From: Chlorophyllum brunneum
Lineage: Eukaryota; Basidiomycota; Agaricomycetes; Agaricales; Agaricaceae
DNA: 64,000 bases
NCBI GenBank assembly: GCA_963576785.1
Contig: OY756144.1
Coordinates: 248,001-312,000, forward strand
Direction of reading: 5' to 3'
Of this stretch, positions 48,458 to 59,575 are shown one piece after another. Both the position numbers and the translations under genes were made by a program. The notes under the pieces were generated by a model. It did no database searches, had not been told where the DNA came from, and worked only from the letters and a program-made list of their open reading frames with translations. Position 1 is the stretch's first letter; each line of letters begins with the position of its first letter.

Positions 48458-48759
48458 TGTTATAAACTATAGATAGATATTACATTCCTATCATGTGCCC
48501 ATAGTACTCATCATTCTCTTGTATCAGTTTCACCTCCTATTTCACTCCATAAGGCTGTACTCTTTCTGACTTGTTCTACTTCTCTCCTCTGACTCTATTA
48601 CTCTGTTCCTTTATTATTAGAGCTCACCACTATATAAAGTGTAGTAATACTTGATGTATTCCTTACACTTTACCAATTGTATCATCCCTTTTTCTTTTCT
48701 CTACTTCCTTGTCTTTATCCAAAGACTTGCAACCTGAGTCCTAGACTAAGGTTGTAACA
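48458..48759 (+). repeat. Gypsy right LTR
   Basis: This 302 bp LTR begins TGTTATAAACTATAG and ends GGTTGTAACA, after a purine-rich AAAAGGGGAGG tract at about 48444-48454 that could serve as plus-strand primer. It is followed by AACCC. Confidence 0.9.
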
Positions 48760-49214
48760 AACCCAGAGGGATTTTGCCTGAAGGGCAGCTTTCATGTTAT
48801 TAGCCTACACACAATAGTTTGTACCATTGAGCTTTGGAAACTATAAAGTTTCTGAACTCATTTTGCCAAGACTGGGGCCCATAACCTAATGAGAGTGTAA
48901 TGGTGCAGAGGTAGAGTTGGTAGACAATACAAGAGGGAGAAACTAAAGTCATGACATGAAAAGTTGTTAGATTAATCACATATTACAGCACAATCAACTC
49001 ACCTGAAGTTGCAACACAAAAAGTCGGACTTCAGGGCTATAAGACACATCTTTTTATACTACTAGACAAAGTAGAAGTTTCAGAACAGTATAATCTTGTG
49101 AAAGACATAAATTGGAGCTTTTCTAAATCATGAGGAGTTAAAGAAACAAACCAAAGGAAAGGAGAAGAAAATTGAGTTATCATCAGCACGACGCCATATC
49201 TCATCACTTTGACA
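48760..49214 (-). mobile_element. Copia-2 fragment, cluster 2, right part with 5' LTR
   Basis: It matches 18681-19135 almost base for base: the Gag start near 48863, the GGGCCC primer-like site and the LTR at 48890-49214. It abuts a B-gene exon at 49215, the same junction as at 19135/19136. Confidence 0.8.
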
Positions 49215-49579
49215 AAGCAGCAAATACTACCGAGAGATAGAAAGACAAACTGAAGATGAAGAGTCTATCAAATTTAATCACCCCTCGGATGAGGAGATTA
49301 AAATAATGCAAAAAAGGTGGATCGCCGTTTTCTACAAGCATAAAAGACTTGAAAGATGGCTTTGGGGCCCTTCAAGTCAGGATACTTAGGGGCGGAAATA
49401 TTCGAAGGATTGACGACTGGCAGGACAATGCTCAGACTTCCAGAAATGTAGTACTCGATGGTAGTTCCAACCCAACGAATTTCCCGAACGGCCAAAAGGC
49501 CATTGTAGACGCGAGTGCATCTGATCCATCACCATCAACCGACCCAAAGACTTCGCGCTGGAGGTCACTCTGGTCATGA
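49215..49579 (+). pseudogene. Truncated gene B last exon (upstream of pair 4)
   Basis: It is a near-identical copy of 19136-19500, with the same frameshift and the same 5' truncation by copia-2. It was therefore copied together with pair 2/pair 4 rather than broken independently. Confidence 0.8.
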
Positions 49580-49889
49580 ATTTTCTCCTGCCTAACCTTT
49601 GGTTAGGGCGGTTCTAGTTTTGAGTATCAGACCGGGGCTAGTATTATCTGATGTATTTAGAGTATTCCTAATATGTCCTAACGAACAACAGAGTTATGGG
49701 GAATGATCAAATGTCATATGAGTCAGAGTCCTCGGACGCGCCCGTAACCGCCTGTCACCGGTTTCCTTTGTTCTACTCAAGGCTTTATCTGTAACAGGCA
49801 AAAGTCGAACTTTATATCTTGTAACCGGGATGCAAAGTGTTTCCACATTCGCATAGTATGTGTCAGGACCGGTTCTAGGGTAGGAAGTC

Positions 49890-51778
49890 CTAGTTAGAGT
49901 TCGATCCCGCCAAAGCGTTCAACCTGATGATCTCGCTCGAGAGCTTCGTCGACACCATAGCAACTGTTCTCTCCGATACATTGAAAGGGTCCGCTGGGGG
50001 ATCCTGGGGTTCCGTCCCGCCTACGCTTCCCGAATTCGAATCCTGTCCGGCACGATTGTCATGATGCATGAGACCCACCCCAAGTTCATTTGAGAGCTTC
50101 CACATAACGTTGACAACATTGTCCACCTTCTGCAAGGTATCCAGAGCCTCGGTAGCCGTAGCCAAAGGCCTCCCTACCCAGTCGTGTGATCCATGTAATT
50201 TATCCCCCTCCTTCTGCTTTTCTTGCGCTCGTTTGCTCTTGCTCTTGCTTGTTTCAGCGGTTAAGATGGTCCTAATCTCTCCGGTAAGGGTGCGGGCATT
50301 GCGATCAAAGGGAACCATTTCGCGTGTCAACGCAGTAACCTCCGCAATGAGGGGAATCGGTCCGGTGTGGCCCCGTGTAACATACATAGTCCATGGAACG
50401 AAGACCTCCCGTATCTTGTTAAGGTGATCGGAAAGGACTTGGCACAGCTCGCAGACCTTCGCAATAAAGGTCTTCTCGTGATGGTCGCGAATAATATGTT
50501 TTGTCGAGAGGAGTTGGGTGAGAATACGAGAAATATTCTTGTTGTGATTGTAGAACTCTTCAACTTTGAGGGTCATATCGCTCTACGTAATGAGAATCAA
50601 CATCATCCGCTGAGATACAGATTACGGGAGTTACTCACTTCGATGGGGGACATTTCATTTAGAAATTCTTTCATCTAGAGTTATTTACGTCTATGTCAGC
50701 CAACGGCCCTACCGAAGACACATAAACCCACTTGAATTTCGAAACTTAGCTGGAAGCTTAAGGCAGCGTCTAATTCCACATCCACAATATTCTTGGCGAA
50801 AGGCTGTTGCTCCGTCGCCAGGCGGATTCCCTCCGCCACCGGATGCCACATCTCTCTTTGCGTCAAGCGCCATTCGAGACAGCAGTCCCCAAGAGCAGTC
50901 TGAGCTTCGTTCGCTTTCCTTTCCATGTTCTCTATTCGTTTCAGCCCAGCTTTGTATGTTTCCTCTTGTTCCCGTGATACTGGTACCAGTTCCCTCGGTT
51001 AGTTGGGTTTGGGTGAGGGGAACGTGGACACTAACGTTGTAGGGCTTGGTTAATCTTTTCTGATTTAATGTAGACAAACATCTTGAGGAATGGGTTCGCA
51101 ACAGCCGACCCAATTGAGAGGAAGATGTTCCCGGATCCCTCTGGAACGTGAGTATTCTCGTAGCCAACCTGCTTGATTCGCAAACGATTCTGTAGTTTGC
51201 CCTGCTCAAGGAGCTTCTGGCTTATTTTTTGCCGTGCTGGGCGAATTGCCTCATCGACAAACTGGAGGTCCCTTGTTAGCTAATAGCGCAGAATCGAAAC
51301 AGGAATAAATGCGATACCTCGATCACTTTCTCCTGAAGGCTACTCAGTTTCTTCTCCCCAACTTCTCCAAGATTTCCGGCTACTTCTTCGAAGCACTGTT
51401 TCACTTTCTTCCCCACAGCCCAGGCCTCTGCGCCGTTGCTCGTGACCTGTATACCAATGGAACGGAGTTCCTGTACTTTGCATGCCGTGGATGCATTCTC
51501 ATAGCAAATCGCTTCTACCTCTTGAGCAATTTCGTTTAGCAAAGTCTTTGCCCTCTCCGAAAGCTCTTCGATGCATGGCATGTCTCTATTGTCGATTGTT
51601 CAGCAGGTGTTACGTGGAAGAAAAAATAAGAGACTTGCATTGAATCTTCATCGACACCTTCGTCCAGAGCGAGACAGGCGACAGCCTTCCGCAAAAACCA
51701 AATGAATCTTTGGCCAATCTCTGTAGGGGGCGTTGAAGAATTTTGTGTGTTCAGCCTCTCTTCGACGTTGTTAGCCAT
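49890..51778 (-). CDS. Pair 4 gene A: helical protein with central hydrophobic segment
   Basis: Exons 51778-51639, 51585-51318, 51261-51036, 50979-50732 and 50582-49890 give 524 aa, fully open. It is almost identical to pair 2 A, lacking the six-residue TEERLN repeat in exon 1. Most differences cluster in exon 4 (ERKANEAQTALGD; residues around the KNIVDVELD site) rather than exon 5. Intron 1 has the GC donor GCAAGT. The hydrophobic stretch follows GSGN in exon 3, and no signal peptide is seen. Function not recognised; it pairs with the divergent gene B. Confidence 0.8.
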
Positions 51779-52098
51779 GAAAGTAGTAGATAATTAAGCA
51801 GTTGTTGAAGCAACATTCCACCCCATGAGAGCCCTTTAAATATCCTGCCTTGGCGCCATAGTACACAATAATCCAGGGTGTACTAACAAGGAGAGCCTTG
51901 TCGAGTAAATCGGAAGATCGAACCGTTGAAGTTCGAGGGTTTGGGCTTTGAGTTACGTACGGCAGCTTGGCATGGTTCGGATTGGTGGTGGTTCGGAACA
52001 ACACTCGGCCGCCGGCCCGGCTGTCACCCTTGCTGGCGTGTGAAGGGGTTTGTTGCTTCCTCCCTGGACGTTGAACAAGTGCGCGGCTGGGTTGTGCT
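51779..52098. promoter_or_regulatory. Shared divergent promoter, pair 4
   Basis: This 320 bp gap is nearly identical to that of pair 2: TTTAAATA near 51836-51843, the TGGCGCCA palindrome at 51851-51858 and an AACAAGGA block near 51885. Confidence 0.55.
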
Positions 52099-53137
52099 AT
52101 GGCGGAACCGCAACCTATCGTATGTGCTTACCTCAAAGTGAGTCTCAAATTTTTATCTGGCGTTGGTCGACTTCACCGATTCACTTGCCAGCTTCCGCCC
52201 GAGCAACAAACCTTTTTCAGAATGCGAGAGATACCCCTTACTTTTTTAGAGAAGCTCGATCGTTTGAGTCTTGTTCTGGCCGCATTTCATGATGAACACC
52301 CATGCCCCGCGGCTATCCAAATTATGCGTGATCTACGTAGGTCTGCTGGGGAGCAATGTGACCAGCTTTCGGTGGTCATGTACTATGGCCATAGATTTGC
52401 GACCATATATCTTGAGCTGCTGCATACCCTGCCTCCGGCCTCGGCCTGGGAGGAGACATTCGTCAAGCTTCGTCGCGTGAATATTCACGCTGTTCTCGCG
52501 GCGCGGGAGATGGGAGAGACACAGAAGGGGATGGTCAAGTTTAAGCAAGACATCACAGATGCTGTTCGTCGAATCACAACAGTGTTGAACGACAGTGAGT
52601 GCCATGATTTCATGTCTCTCCAATACGTATGAAAGACCATCAGACAAGCGCACGGACGATACTGTATTCACCACCGAGAACTCACAGGTTGTGACCGAAT
52701 TCCTACATGCAGTGGATGAATGCAACAGGCTACTTCTACAAAGTGGTGACTATTACAGAGCGATAGAACAACAAACCAAAGATGAAGAGTCCATCAAATC
52801 CAGTCAACCTTCGGATGAGGAGGCCGAAATGATGCGAGACCGATGGACCACATTCTCTGCGAGTGTAGCGGGTCTGAGGGACGGCTTTGGGGCCCTCCAC
52901 AATATGGTACTTAGGGGCGGGGATATTCAAAAGGTTGATGGCTCGTACCACAATGCTCGAACTCCCGGAGACACGGCGCCATCAGGTTCTCCCGACCCAA
53001 CGGACGGCCAAAATGGACGAAAAGCGATTGTGGACGCCGTATCTGGTCCATCACCATCGACCAAACCAAAGGCCTCACTTTGGAGATCTTCCTTACACCG
53101 CCTGTTCTCCTGCTTTACAACAAAACAGTTTAGCTAG
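52099..53137 (+). CDS. Pair 4 gene B: helical partner with amphipathic C-terminal tail
   Basis: Exons 52099-52137, 52192-52594 and 52644-53137 give 311 aa. Intron 2 contains a TGA (near 52629), which confirms splicing. The protein differs from pair 2 B at a handful of positions, several in exon 2 around EETFVKLRRVNIHAV; exon 3 is almost unchanged. It ends in the same SSLHRLFSCFTTKQFS tail. No signal peptide or membrane helix. Function unknown. Confidence 0.8.
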
Positions 53138-54109
53138 ATTACCAGTTTCTGGGATTGGGATGCAGCTAGCCTTATCTAATGTATTTAGAGTACTCCTACG
53201 TGCGCTATCATGCCTTAACGAACAGAGTTACGCAGAATGGAGAATATCATACTAGCCGAAGTAATTCTCGAACGCGCCAGTAGAATTCGTCGCCGGTTTT
53301 CTTAGGGAGGATCAATGACCCAAGGGTTTACCAACAAGGAATCTGACGGTTGATACAGGTCATATCCGGACTGAGGATACGAGCATCGACACTCAGGTCG
53401 CATGCATGCGGTCCCTTGTCTTGAACTGGGTACAGCTTGACGGCCGAACCTCTCTAGTGAACTGATGTTTGTTCTTCGATGTTACAAAAGGAACGGACAA
53501 GCGGGTTCCAATATCGGTGCTCCCTTCCCAGGAACGTTACATCTTGTAGCCAGGATGCAAGATGTCTTTCTACATTCACAGCAGTATACGCCAGAGACTG
53601 GTTGCGATGGCAGCTGGACTTTTTGCTGTTGTTTTCTGAGCCCTTAGATATATTTGGTTCGCAGGAGTTCACGTACACTATCGTGTCACTGCAACTCGGT
53701 CAAGTTTGGGGTCTCACGCAGCCTCCGCTACCGTGCGCCGTCACCTGGATCTGATGATCCTGTGTCCCTCCATTGTACTATTCCCTCTCCATCCCGCATT
53801 CAGCTTCTATTGTTCTCTCCCCTTCTGACAGAAGCGAACCAGTGGGCCCTAGTGGACCGCTGTTTTTGTTTCATCCGTTTCTCAACGCCTATCCGATTTT
53901 ACCGCAAGAAGTCAGGTCCTTACCATTGAGCCAGAAAAAGAAGCTGAGCCACCAGACGTTCAGCAAATCCATCCCATGTTACATGAAGGCGTGTCGTTGG
54001 AAGCCGTTGTCAATTGTCCTGCCACTGAGGTATTTCCAAGGGGACATGATTGTCCAGATATCGGACAGAACTTTACGGCTGTCCGGGTTAAGAGTCTGAC
54101 GAAAAAACA

Positions 54110-55017
54110 ATGACCTCTACCGTGCTGGCATCCCTCCGAAGCTCAGGCGAAAGAAGACTGGGGCACCGACTCGGAGGATGGGGTAGGCGTTGACATGTGC
54201 CCAAAGTCCTCTGCGACCAAGGTGCCCACCGTCCTGGCTCAAATATGGAGCTCGAGTCGTGGTGGAGCAACTTATTATAGTGGCACAGGAGAGTGCTGGA
54301 TATCTTGGGTGAGTGCCCAGCCACGCCTCCGCCTCGAGGGACTAATGGGACCAATTGTCCTCAGCAGCAACCTCACTGTCCGTGCTCGCTTGCCTATCAC
54401 TCCCCTTGCCCGTCGCCTGCCTGAGGACCTGGTTAGGACATTGGTTTTGCATTTGAAACGTCCACATCCCGAGCTAGCCTTCATCCTAAGCCTGCTAGTG
54501 GAGGGAGGCTTATCGCGATTACACGACAGTTATTCGATCAAAAACAGAGCGGGGAACCTGGTCGCAAACGATACGAATTATTCACCCAGTTGGCAAGATC
54601 GTTCATTCAGCATCCCGAGCCATGCCAAGCTTCCTTCCACAGGATGCAAGAGCAGGGAAAGGGGGGAAGAGAATCGAAATTCTACTCAATTACCCATTAG
54701 ACGGTACAGAGCAGAGGTTGCAGGTGAGTCTTGAATTCCCGTCCGCGAGAAAGTGGGCTAACGACTCGATCCAAAATTTCAAAAGGACTGCAGGCATTAC
54801 GAGCACAAGCGCTAAACCTGACGGCGGCCAACGAAAACACTACGACGTCGCGATAACCAGTTTACCCCGCACCTGTACCATTCCCCTACTTCTCTTCCTA
54901 CCCCATTCAAGATATGCGGAATCCTCCCGTCATATCCCATGTAATACAGCCCGATCTAATCCGTGTTACCCTCCACTTCTTCAGTTACTCTTAACGTTCG
55001 ATCCGGATTTGTTATGA
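54110..55017 (+). CDS. Alpha gene, only intact copy (unidentified, 237 aa)
   Basis: Exons 54110-54182, 54251-54308, 54365-54723 and 54794-55017 join in consistent phases (1,2,1) to 237 aa without stops. Introns are 68, 56 and 70 nt. The second has a GTGAGT donor, GACTAAT branch sequence and TCCTCAG acceptor; the third has GTGAGT and CTGCAG. The first, with GTAGGC and GGAG, is weaker. Exon 2 encodes VVVEQLIIVAQESAGYL; exon 3 has an amphipathic stretch LPEDLVRTLVLHLKR; the C-terminus is Leu-rich (LLLFLPHS). The start is supported by the diverged relic at 9509. No family recognised. The copies at 1.2, 24.0, 33.0 and 58.8 kb are broken. Confidence 0.5.
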
Positions 55018-56959
55018 TATAGCAGTTTGTTGCACACGGGCATCTCTACTGAGAACAATAAAACAAACTGAATAATCGGTGAACCCGAGGAATAGGAAGA
55101 GCACACTGAATGTTGAAGTACGAATGAATTTTGCCAAACAATGAGTTACGCATGGAACCGGTAGTACATCGTATCCCCTGAATAAACATCAACCGAAATA
55201 CATCATGAGTAAGGTTATACCCCACTATTGTTCCGAAATCTCACTTTCCTTCCCATACGTATATTTTAATTACTGAGAGGCCTTCCTCCTTCCTGGCATG
55301 TTCTGAACACACGGAAATAACGATGTTTTCCCTTAATCCTTTCGTGATAAGTACACAATTACTTTCTTCTGAACTTAACGAGGTGAAACATCTTCCACTG
55401 AGTGAGGAATGACTCCAACCAGTTGTTATGCGAGACATGTCTCCTTGTCTACTTCACGTTTCATGATGTACAACTAAGGACAGCTTCGCCTACTTAAACG
55501 CGAACGGGATTCCCTGTAATACATGCTTCCCACGACAAGTCTGATCGTTTACCTCTCAAACCGAATGATGTTCATCTCACTTGACAAAATAACCACAGCC
55601 CGCTGCGGCACGCCTTCACGCCCACTAACCCAAACAATTCAAAACTTTTGGAATCTTCGATCCATGGAACCGAAAATCGTTAGTCACCCTCAGGGTTATT
55701 ATTCGTGAATGATGAACCGGATCAACGCTGGCTTTTAAAATAAGGTCTCGTGTGTAATAGTCAGGGAAGGTGTGAGAACCTTTTATGTTCTCAATGATAC
55801 CGCCACCTCGTGGTGGCAGGACCAAGGGTTCTTCCATTTATTGTACCTTGGTAAGGTTGAAGCGCTGAAGGTCGAGATATCCGGATGTGTATCACTTTCG
55901 AGTCGCCCGGGGTCTAAGAAGAAGACGGTGGGCCTTTCATGATGATATCGTCAAGCCTCGCATGGATCGGTTCGACAGTATTTTCTCCCCAGTCAGTATA
56001 TTTCGTCACCCAGCATCACGGATTGGTTTTGATGAATGCATGTTCATATAGTAATCCAATTGGACCCTAAACATGAATAGGTGTGGGTGCTCGGGCTTGG
56101 TACAGAAGCCTGATTGGAAGTCCGGGCGGTTAGCTCCCGAGATAGTTGGATCGAATCGTTTCACACCTATGAATGGATTTTGAACCCTCTATAGCCTCAT
56201 CTTGCTAGTAACGCATGTCTGGATGAACGTATTGATTTTGGGCAGCAAGATGTGTGAAAGATCTGGTGAAGGCTTCAGATTAAAATATTTTAAAAGGCAG
56301 TGTTAGGCGAAGGACTCACGACGACGAAGCTATCCACAGGGTATAAGTCCTCTATCAGCACCCGTCCTCCTTGAAAGTAGTGGCCACCTCGTCGCGACGG
56401 ACGCAAGGATTCATCTTCCAATATGATCACCACCAAATCGCATCATACGCGGCCCTGATAAGCGCCGACTATCGCGCAAAGGATTCCTAAAAACATCCCC
56501 TTGAGCGCCTGAGAGCCTCTCGGACACACCGGGATAGGAAAATAGGATCCCGCGCATCGTTTTGCTTGCGTTCACTTGCTATCATTAGGTCCTTCAAGAC
56601 CTCCACGACGTATGTTTGGTTTTGATGGCGGTGACCCTGACTATCGGACCTGAGCCAATGTGCGCCCCACTTCAGTCAGTTTTGGTAAAAAGTCACTTTG
56701 AGAGAGCTTTGATTAGCGGATGCCGGTCAGTAGACAGGTGGAGGAGGTACATACCTGACACAAGGTACGGAAAAACCTGACTTTGCCTTTACCGTTTTTC
56801 GATAATGGGTTGCGGTCCGAAGACTCTGGAGATGTTGCTACAGTCCTATTCTCGTCCACATCGAAACAGATTGATTGAATCTGGTGTGTGTATAGGCCTG
56901 GGGTACGTAGCTAGTTTAGTAGTGGGTGTAATTTAGAGAAAGACATACGAACCTCATAA

Positions 56960-57395
56960 GAGATGCGAATGACCAGATACCACTTTTTATTACGTCTTCG
57001 TGCGCCTCAGAACTCCGATGGAGCATCCCGCACTGCGGTGGCACTCGTTTGATATGAGCTTGTCGAACTAGTTCTTGCCATGAAAGATACCCCCAAATCC
57101 ACGATGGTGTGCATCCATCACGCGATAAGAGTACACTATTCTGCAAATCGACCCATGACTGGAATGTGGATCAGGAGTTCATGTATGAAAAACCGATTAA
57201 GCGTGTGTTGGGGAGTCAGGGAGCTGCGATACAATCAGGACATCCGTCGGCAGAGTAAACGGCTGTTGATCGCTCACCAGAGGTAACCGAGAGTTACCTG
57301 TAGAGAAGCGGGAGGACCTTCACGAACTACCCATGACGAGGGGACAAATTTTATCTCGTTCGCCATGAAGGGCACACCACATAAGGTCATTTAGA
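56960..57395 (+). pseudogene. Beta gene remnant (copy d, twin of 310-721)
   Basis: It is nearly identical to the diverged beta copy at the window start, including the TGA at the W position and the frame 57080-57286 with HYSAN and LLIAH. The conserved MKGTP end lies near 57365. Non-functional. Confidence 0.4.
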
Positions 57396-57652
57396 TGAGA
57401 GGGAAGGCCTAAGCTACATCTTCAGTCGAGTACCTTACGCACCAAGTAGTATTGAGACTCACTTTCACGTCACGGCCATACCGCCCTGCTCGACCAGTGA
57501 GTGAAGTATCGTAGCACTTAGGATCTGGCCAGGGAGGAATATCAATCCCCATGACTAGCCCGTCTCTACTGACACCCTCTTGGTCTCCTCCACCCTACCA
57601 GCCCCAGCAGCACGGTATCACATCGGTGAGGAAGTAATAAAAAAAATAAGAC

Positions 57653-57784
57653 ATGTCGTTTGTTTTCGACACCACGGCTATGCTCTCGGAGAGGGAAGCG
57701 GCGATACGTTGGTACTGGTATTGCTTCTTCCTTTGCGTTCCCGTATTCGTGTCCGTTCTAGTGGTGGCGTCTTGGGGTTGGTGA
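57653..57784 (+). CDS. Small membrane-segment ORF (gamma N-terminus, diverged)
   Basis: The 43-codon frame starts MSFVFDTTAMLSEREAAIRW and continues into a strongly hydrophobic run (YCFFLCVPVFVSVLVVASWG). It looks like a short cytosolic head followed by one membrane helix. The hydrophobic run is conserved in the copies near 4.7, 27.6 and 38.7 kb. It may continue by splicing, since a GGTGAAA donor-like sequence overlaps the stop and 57960-58078 matches the next gamma exon (VRVLGPNLFLT against ERVLGQSPFLT). Either a micro-gene or the first exon of a decayed one. Confidence 0.35.
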   Translation: MSFVFDTTAMLSEREAAIRWYWYCFFLCVPVFVSVLVVASWGW

Positions 57785-58079
57785 AAGGGATATGAAAGAA
57801 CATTGGATTGGGTGCGCATCCTGACTTGCGGCGAGAGGTTGAAAAGCCTCGATCGTCGTGGTCCCATGCTGACTAGGGCGGGCCTTGACAATGCTGCAAA
57901 TCGTGTAGGTGCGGTGTCTCTACGTCAATAACCCAGCTTCGAGGGCGGGTCAGAGAGCTGGGATGAGGGTTTTGATATGTTGCGGTTGGCTGTGTTTCTG
58001 GTGAGGGTGCTTGGTCCAAATCTCTTTCTCACGGCGTATCTCCTCTGTGGCCTCTCAGGAAAACTGCGAATGGAGGCTT

Positions 58080-59575
58080 AACATTCGGCACCAGTTTTCC
58101 TAAAAGTAGGTCAGGTCGCATGTGCGCAGTCTCTTGCCTCAAACTGCATACCCTAAAGAGCTGATGTTTGTTCTGGAAATTTACAAAAAAAAATGCAGAC
58201 AAGCGGGGTCTGATATCGATACTGCCCTTCTCTGGAATGTTACGTCTTGTAGTTAGGATGCAGGATGTCTCTCATAGTAGTATATACCAGGGACCGGTTG
58301 CAATGGTAGCTGGACTTTTTCCTGTTGTTTTCTGGCTCGTTGACATATTTGGTCCGTCAGAGTTCACGTACACCATCGTGTCACATTTCATTAACATTCA
58401 TTTGGGGTCTCACGCAGTCGCCGCTACCACGCGCCGTCAGCCAGATCCGATGATCCTGTCTCCCTCCATTGTACTATTTCCTCTCTATCCGCGTTTAGCT
58501 TCTTTTGTTCTCTCTCCGTCTGACGGAAGCGACCAGTGGACCTTAGTGGACAACTGTTTTTGTTTCATCCGTTTCTCAACGCCTACCAGATTTTATCGCA
58601 AGAAGTCAGGTCCTTACCATTGAGCCAGAAAAAGAAGCTGAACCACCAGGCGTTCCGCAAACCTGGTTCTTTCTATCTCGTGTTACATGAAGGTGCGCCG
58701 CCGGAGGCTGTTGTTAATTGTCCTCCCACTGAGGGATTTCCAAGGGGACACAAGTGTCCCGAAGTTGAACCTCGAAATTTAGGGCCGTCCGGGTTAAGAG
58801 TCTGACGGAACAACAATGATCGCTACCGCGTTGACATCTCTGCGAAGCTCGGGTGAAAGAAGACTGGGGCACCGACTCGGAGGATGGGGTAGGCGTTGAC
58901 ATGTGCCCAAAGTCCTCTGCGACCAACCGTCCTGGCTCAAATCTGGAGTTCGAGTCGTGGTGGAGCAACTTATTTTAGTGGCACAGGAGAGTGCTGGATA
59001 TCTTGGGTGAGTGCCCAGCCACGCCTCTGCCTGGAGGGACTAATGGGGTCAATTGTCCTCAGCAGCAACCTCACTGTCCGTGCTCGCTTGCTTATCACTC
59101 TCCTTGCCCGTCGCCTACCTGGACCTAGTTAGGACATTGGTTTTGCATTTGAAACGTCCACATCCCGAGCTAGCCTTCATCCTAAGCCTGCTGGTGGAGG
59201 GAGGCTTATCGCGATTACATGACACTTATTCGATCGAAAACAGAGCGGTGAAACCGGTCGTAAACGATACGAACTATCCACCCAGTTGGCAGGATGGTTC
59301 GTTCAGCATCCCGAGCCATGCCAAGCTTCCTTCCACAGGATGCAAGAGCAGGGAAAAGGGGGGAGAGAATCTGAATTCTACTCAATTACCCATTAGACGG
59401 TGCAGAGCACAGGTTTCAGGTAAGTATGGAATTCTCGTCCACGAGAACGTGGGCTAACGACTCGATCCAAAATTTTAAAAGGACTGCAGGTATTACGAGC
59501 ACCAGCGCTAAATCTGACGGCAGCCAAAGAAAACACTACGTCGCGACAACCAGTTTACCCCGCACCTATACCCGA
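58080..59575. repeat. Duplicon copy e: post-B flank and alpha remnant without a pair
   Basis: Sequence normally found downstream of a B gene (58080-58500) directly follows gamma sequence, so the A/B pair expected between them is absent. The alpha remnant (58816-59575) follows. Homology to the other copies ends near 59575. Confidence 0.75.
58816..59575 (+). pseudogene. Alpha gene remnant (copy e)
   Basis: The ATG at 58816, the GTAGGC, GTGAGT (near 59005) and GTAAGT (near 59418) donors and the CTGCAG acceptor (near 59489) are all kept. A short deletion near 59120 shifts the frame and gives a TAG at about 59128. The GTAAGT donor here is stronger than in copy d and supports the intron model. The C-terminal exon diverges after 59575. 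Confidence 0.5.

Larger units (their letters stand above)
42074..48759 (+). mobile_element. Ty3/gypsy chromovirus-type retrotransposon, complete but dead
   Basis: LTRs lie at 42074-42378 and 48458-48759 (TGTTAT...GTAACA), flanked by AACAC (42069-42073) and AACCC (48760-48764). The undisturbed site at 18681 reads ACAACCCAG, so the left flank has mutated by one base. The interior encodes Gag, protease, RT, RNase H, integrase and a C-terminal chromodomain, followed by an extra downstream ORF, and contains a solo LTR of the same family (47934-48234). The plus strand is A-rich, with many TGA/TAG in Trp and Gln positions. Confidence 0.9.
53138..58080. repeat. Duplicon copy d right of pair 4
   Basis: The post-B flank (53138-53800, matching 23078-23750), the intact alpha gene (54110-55017), the block without a clear gene (55020-56660; more diverged from 55880 on), and then 56668-57647, the near-copy of the window's first 980 bp. 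57647-58080 is a diverged gamma block. Few stretches here are unique. Confidence 0.8.
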
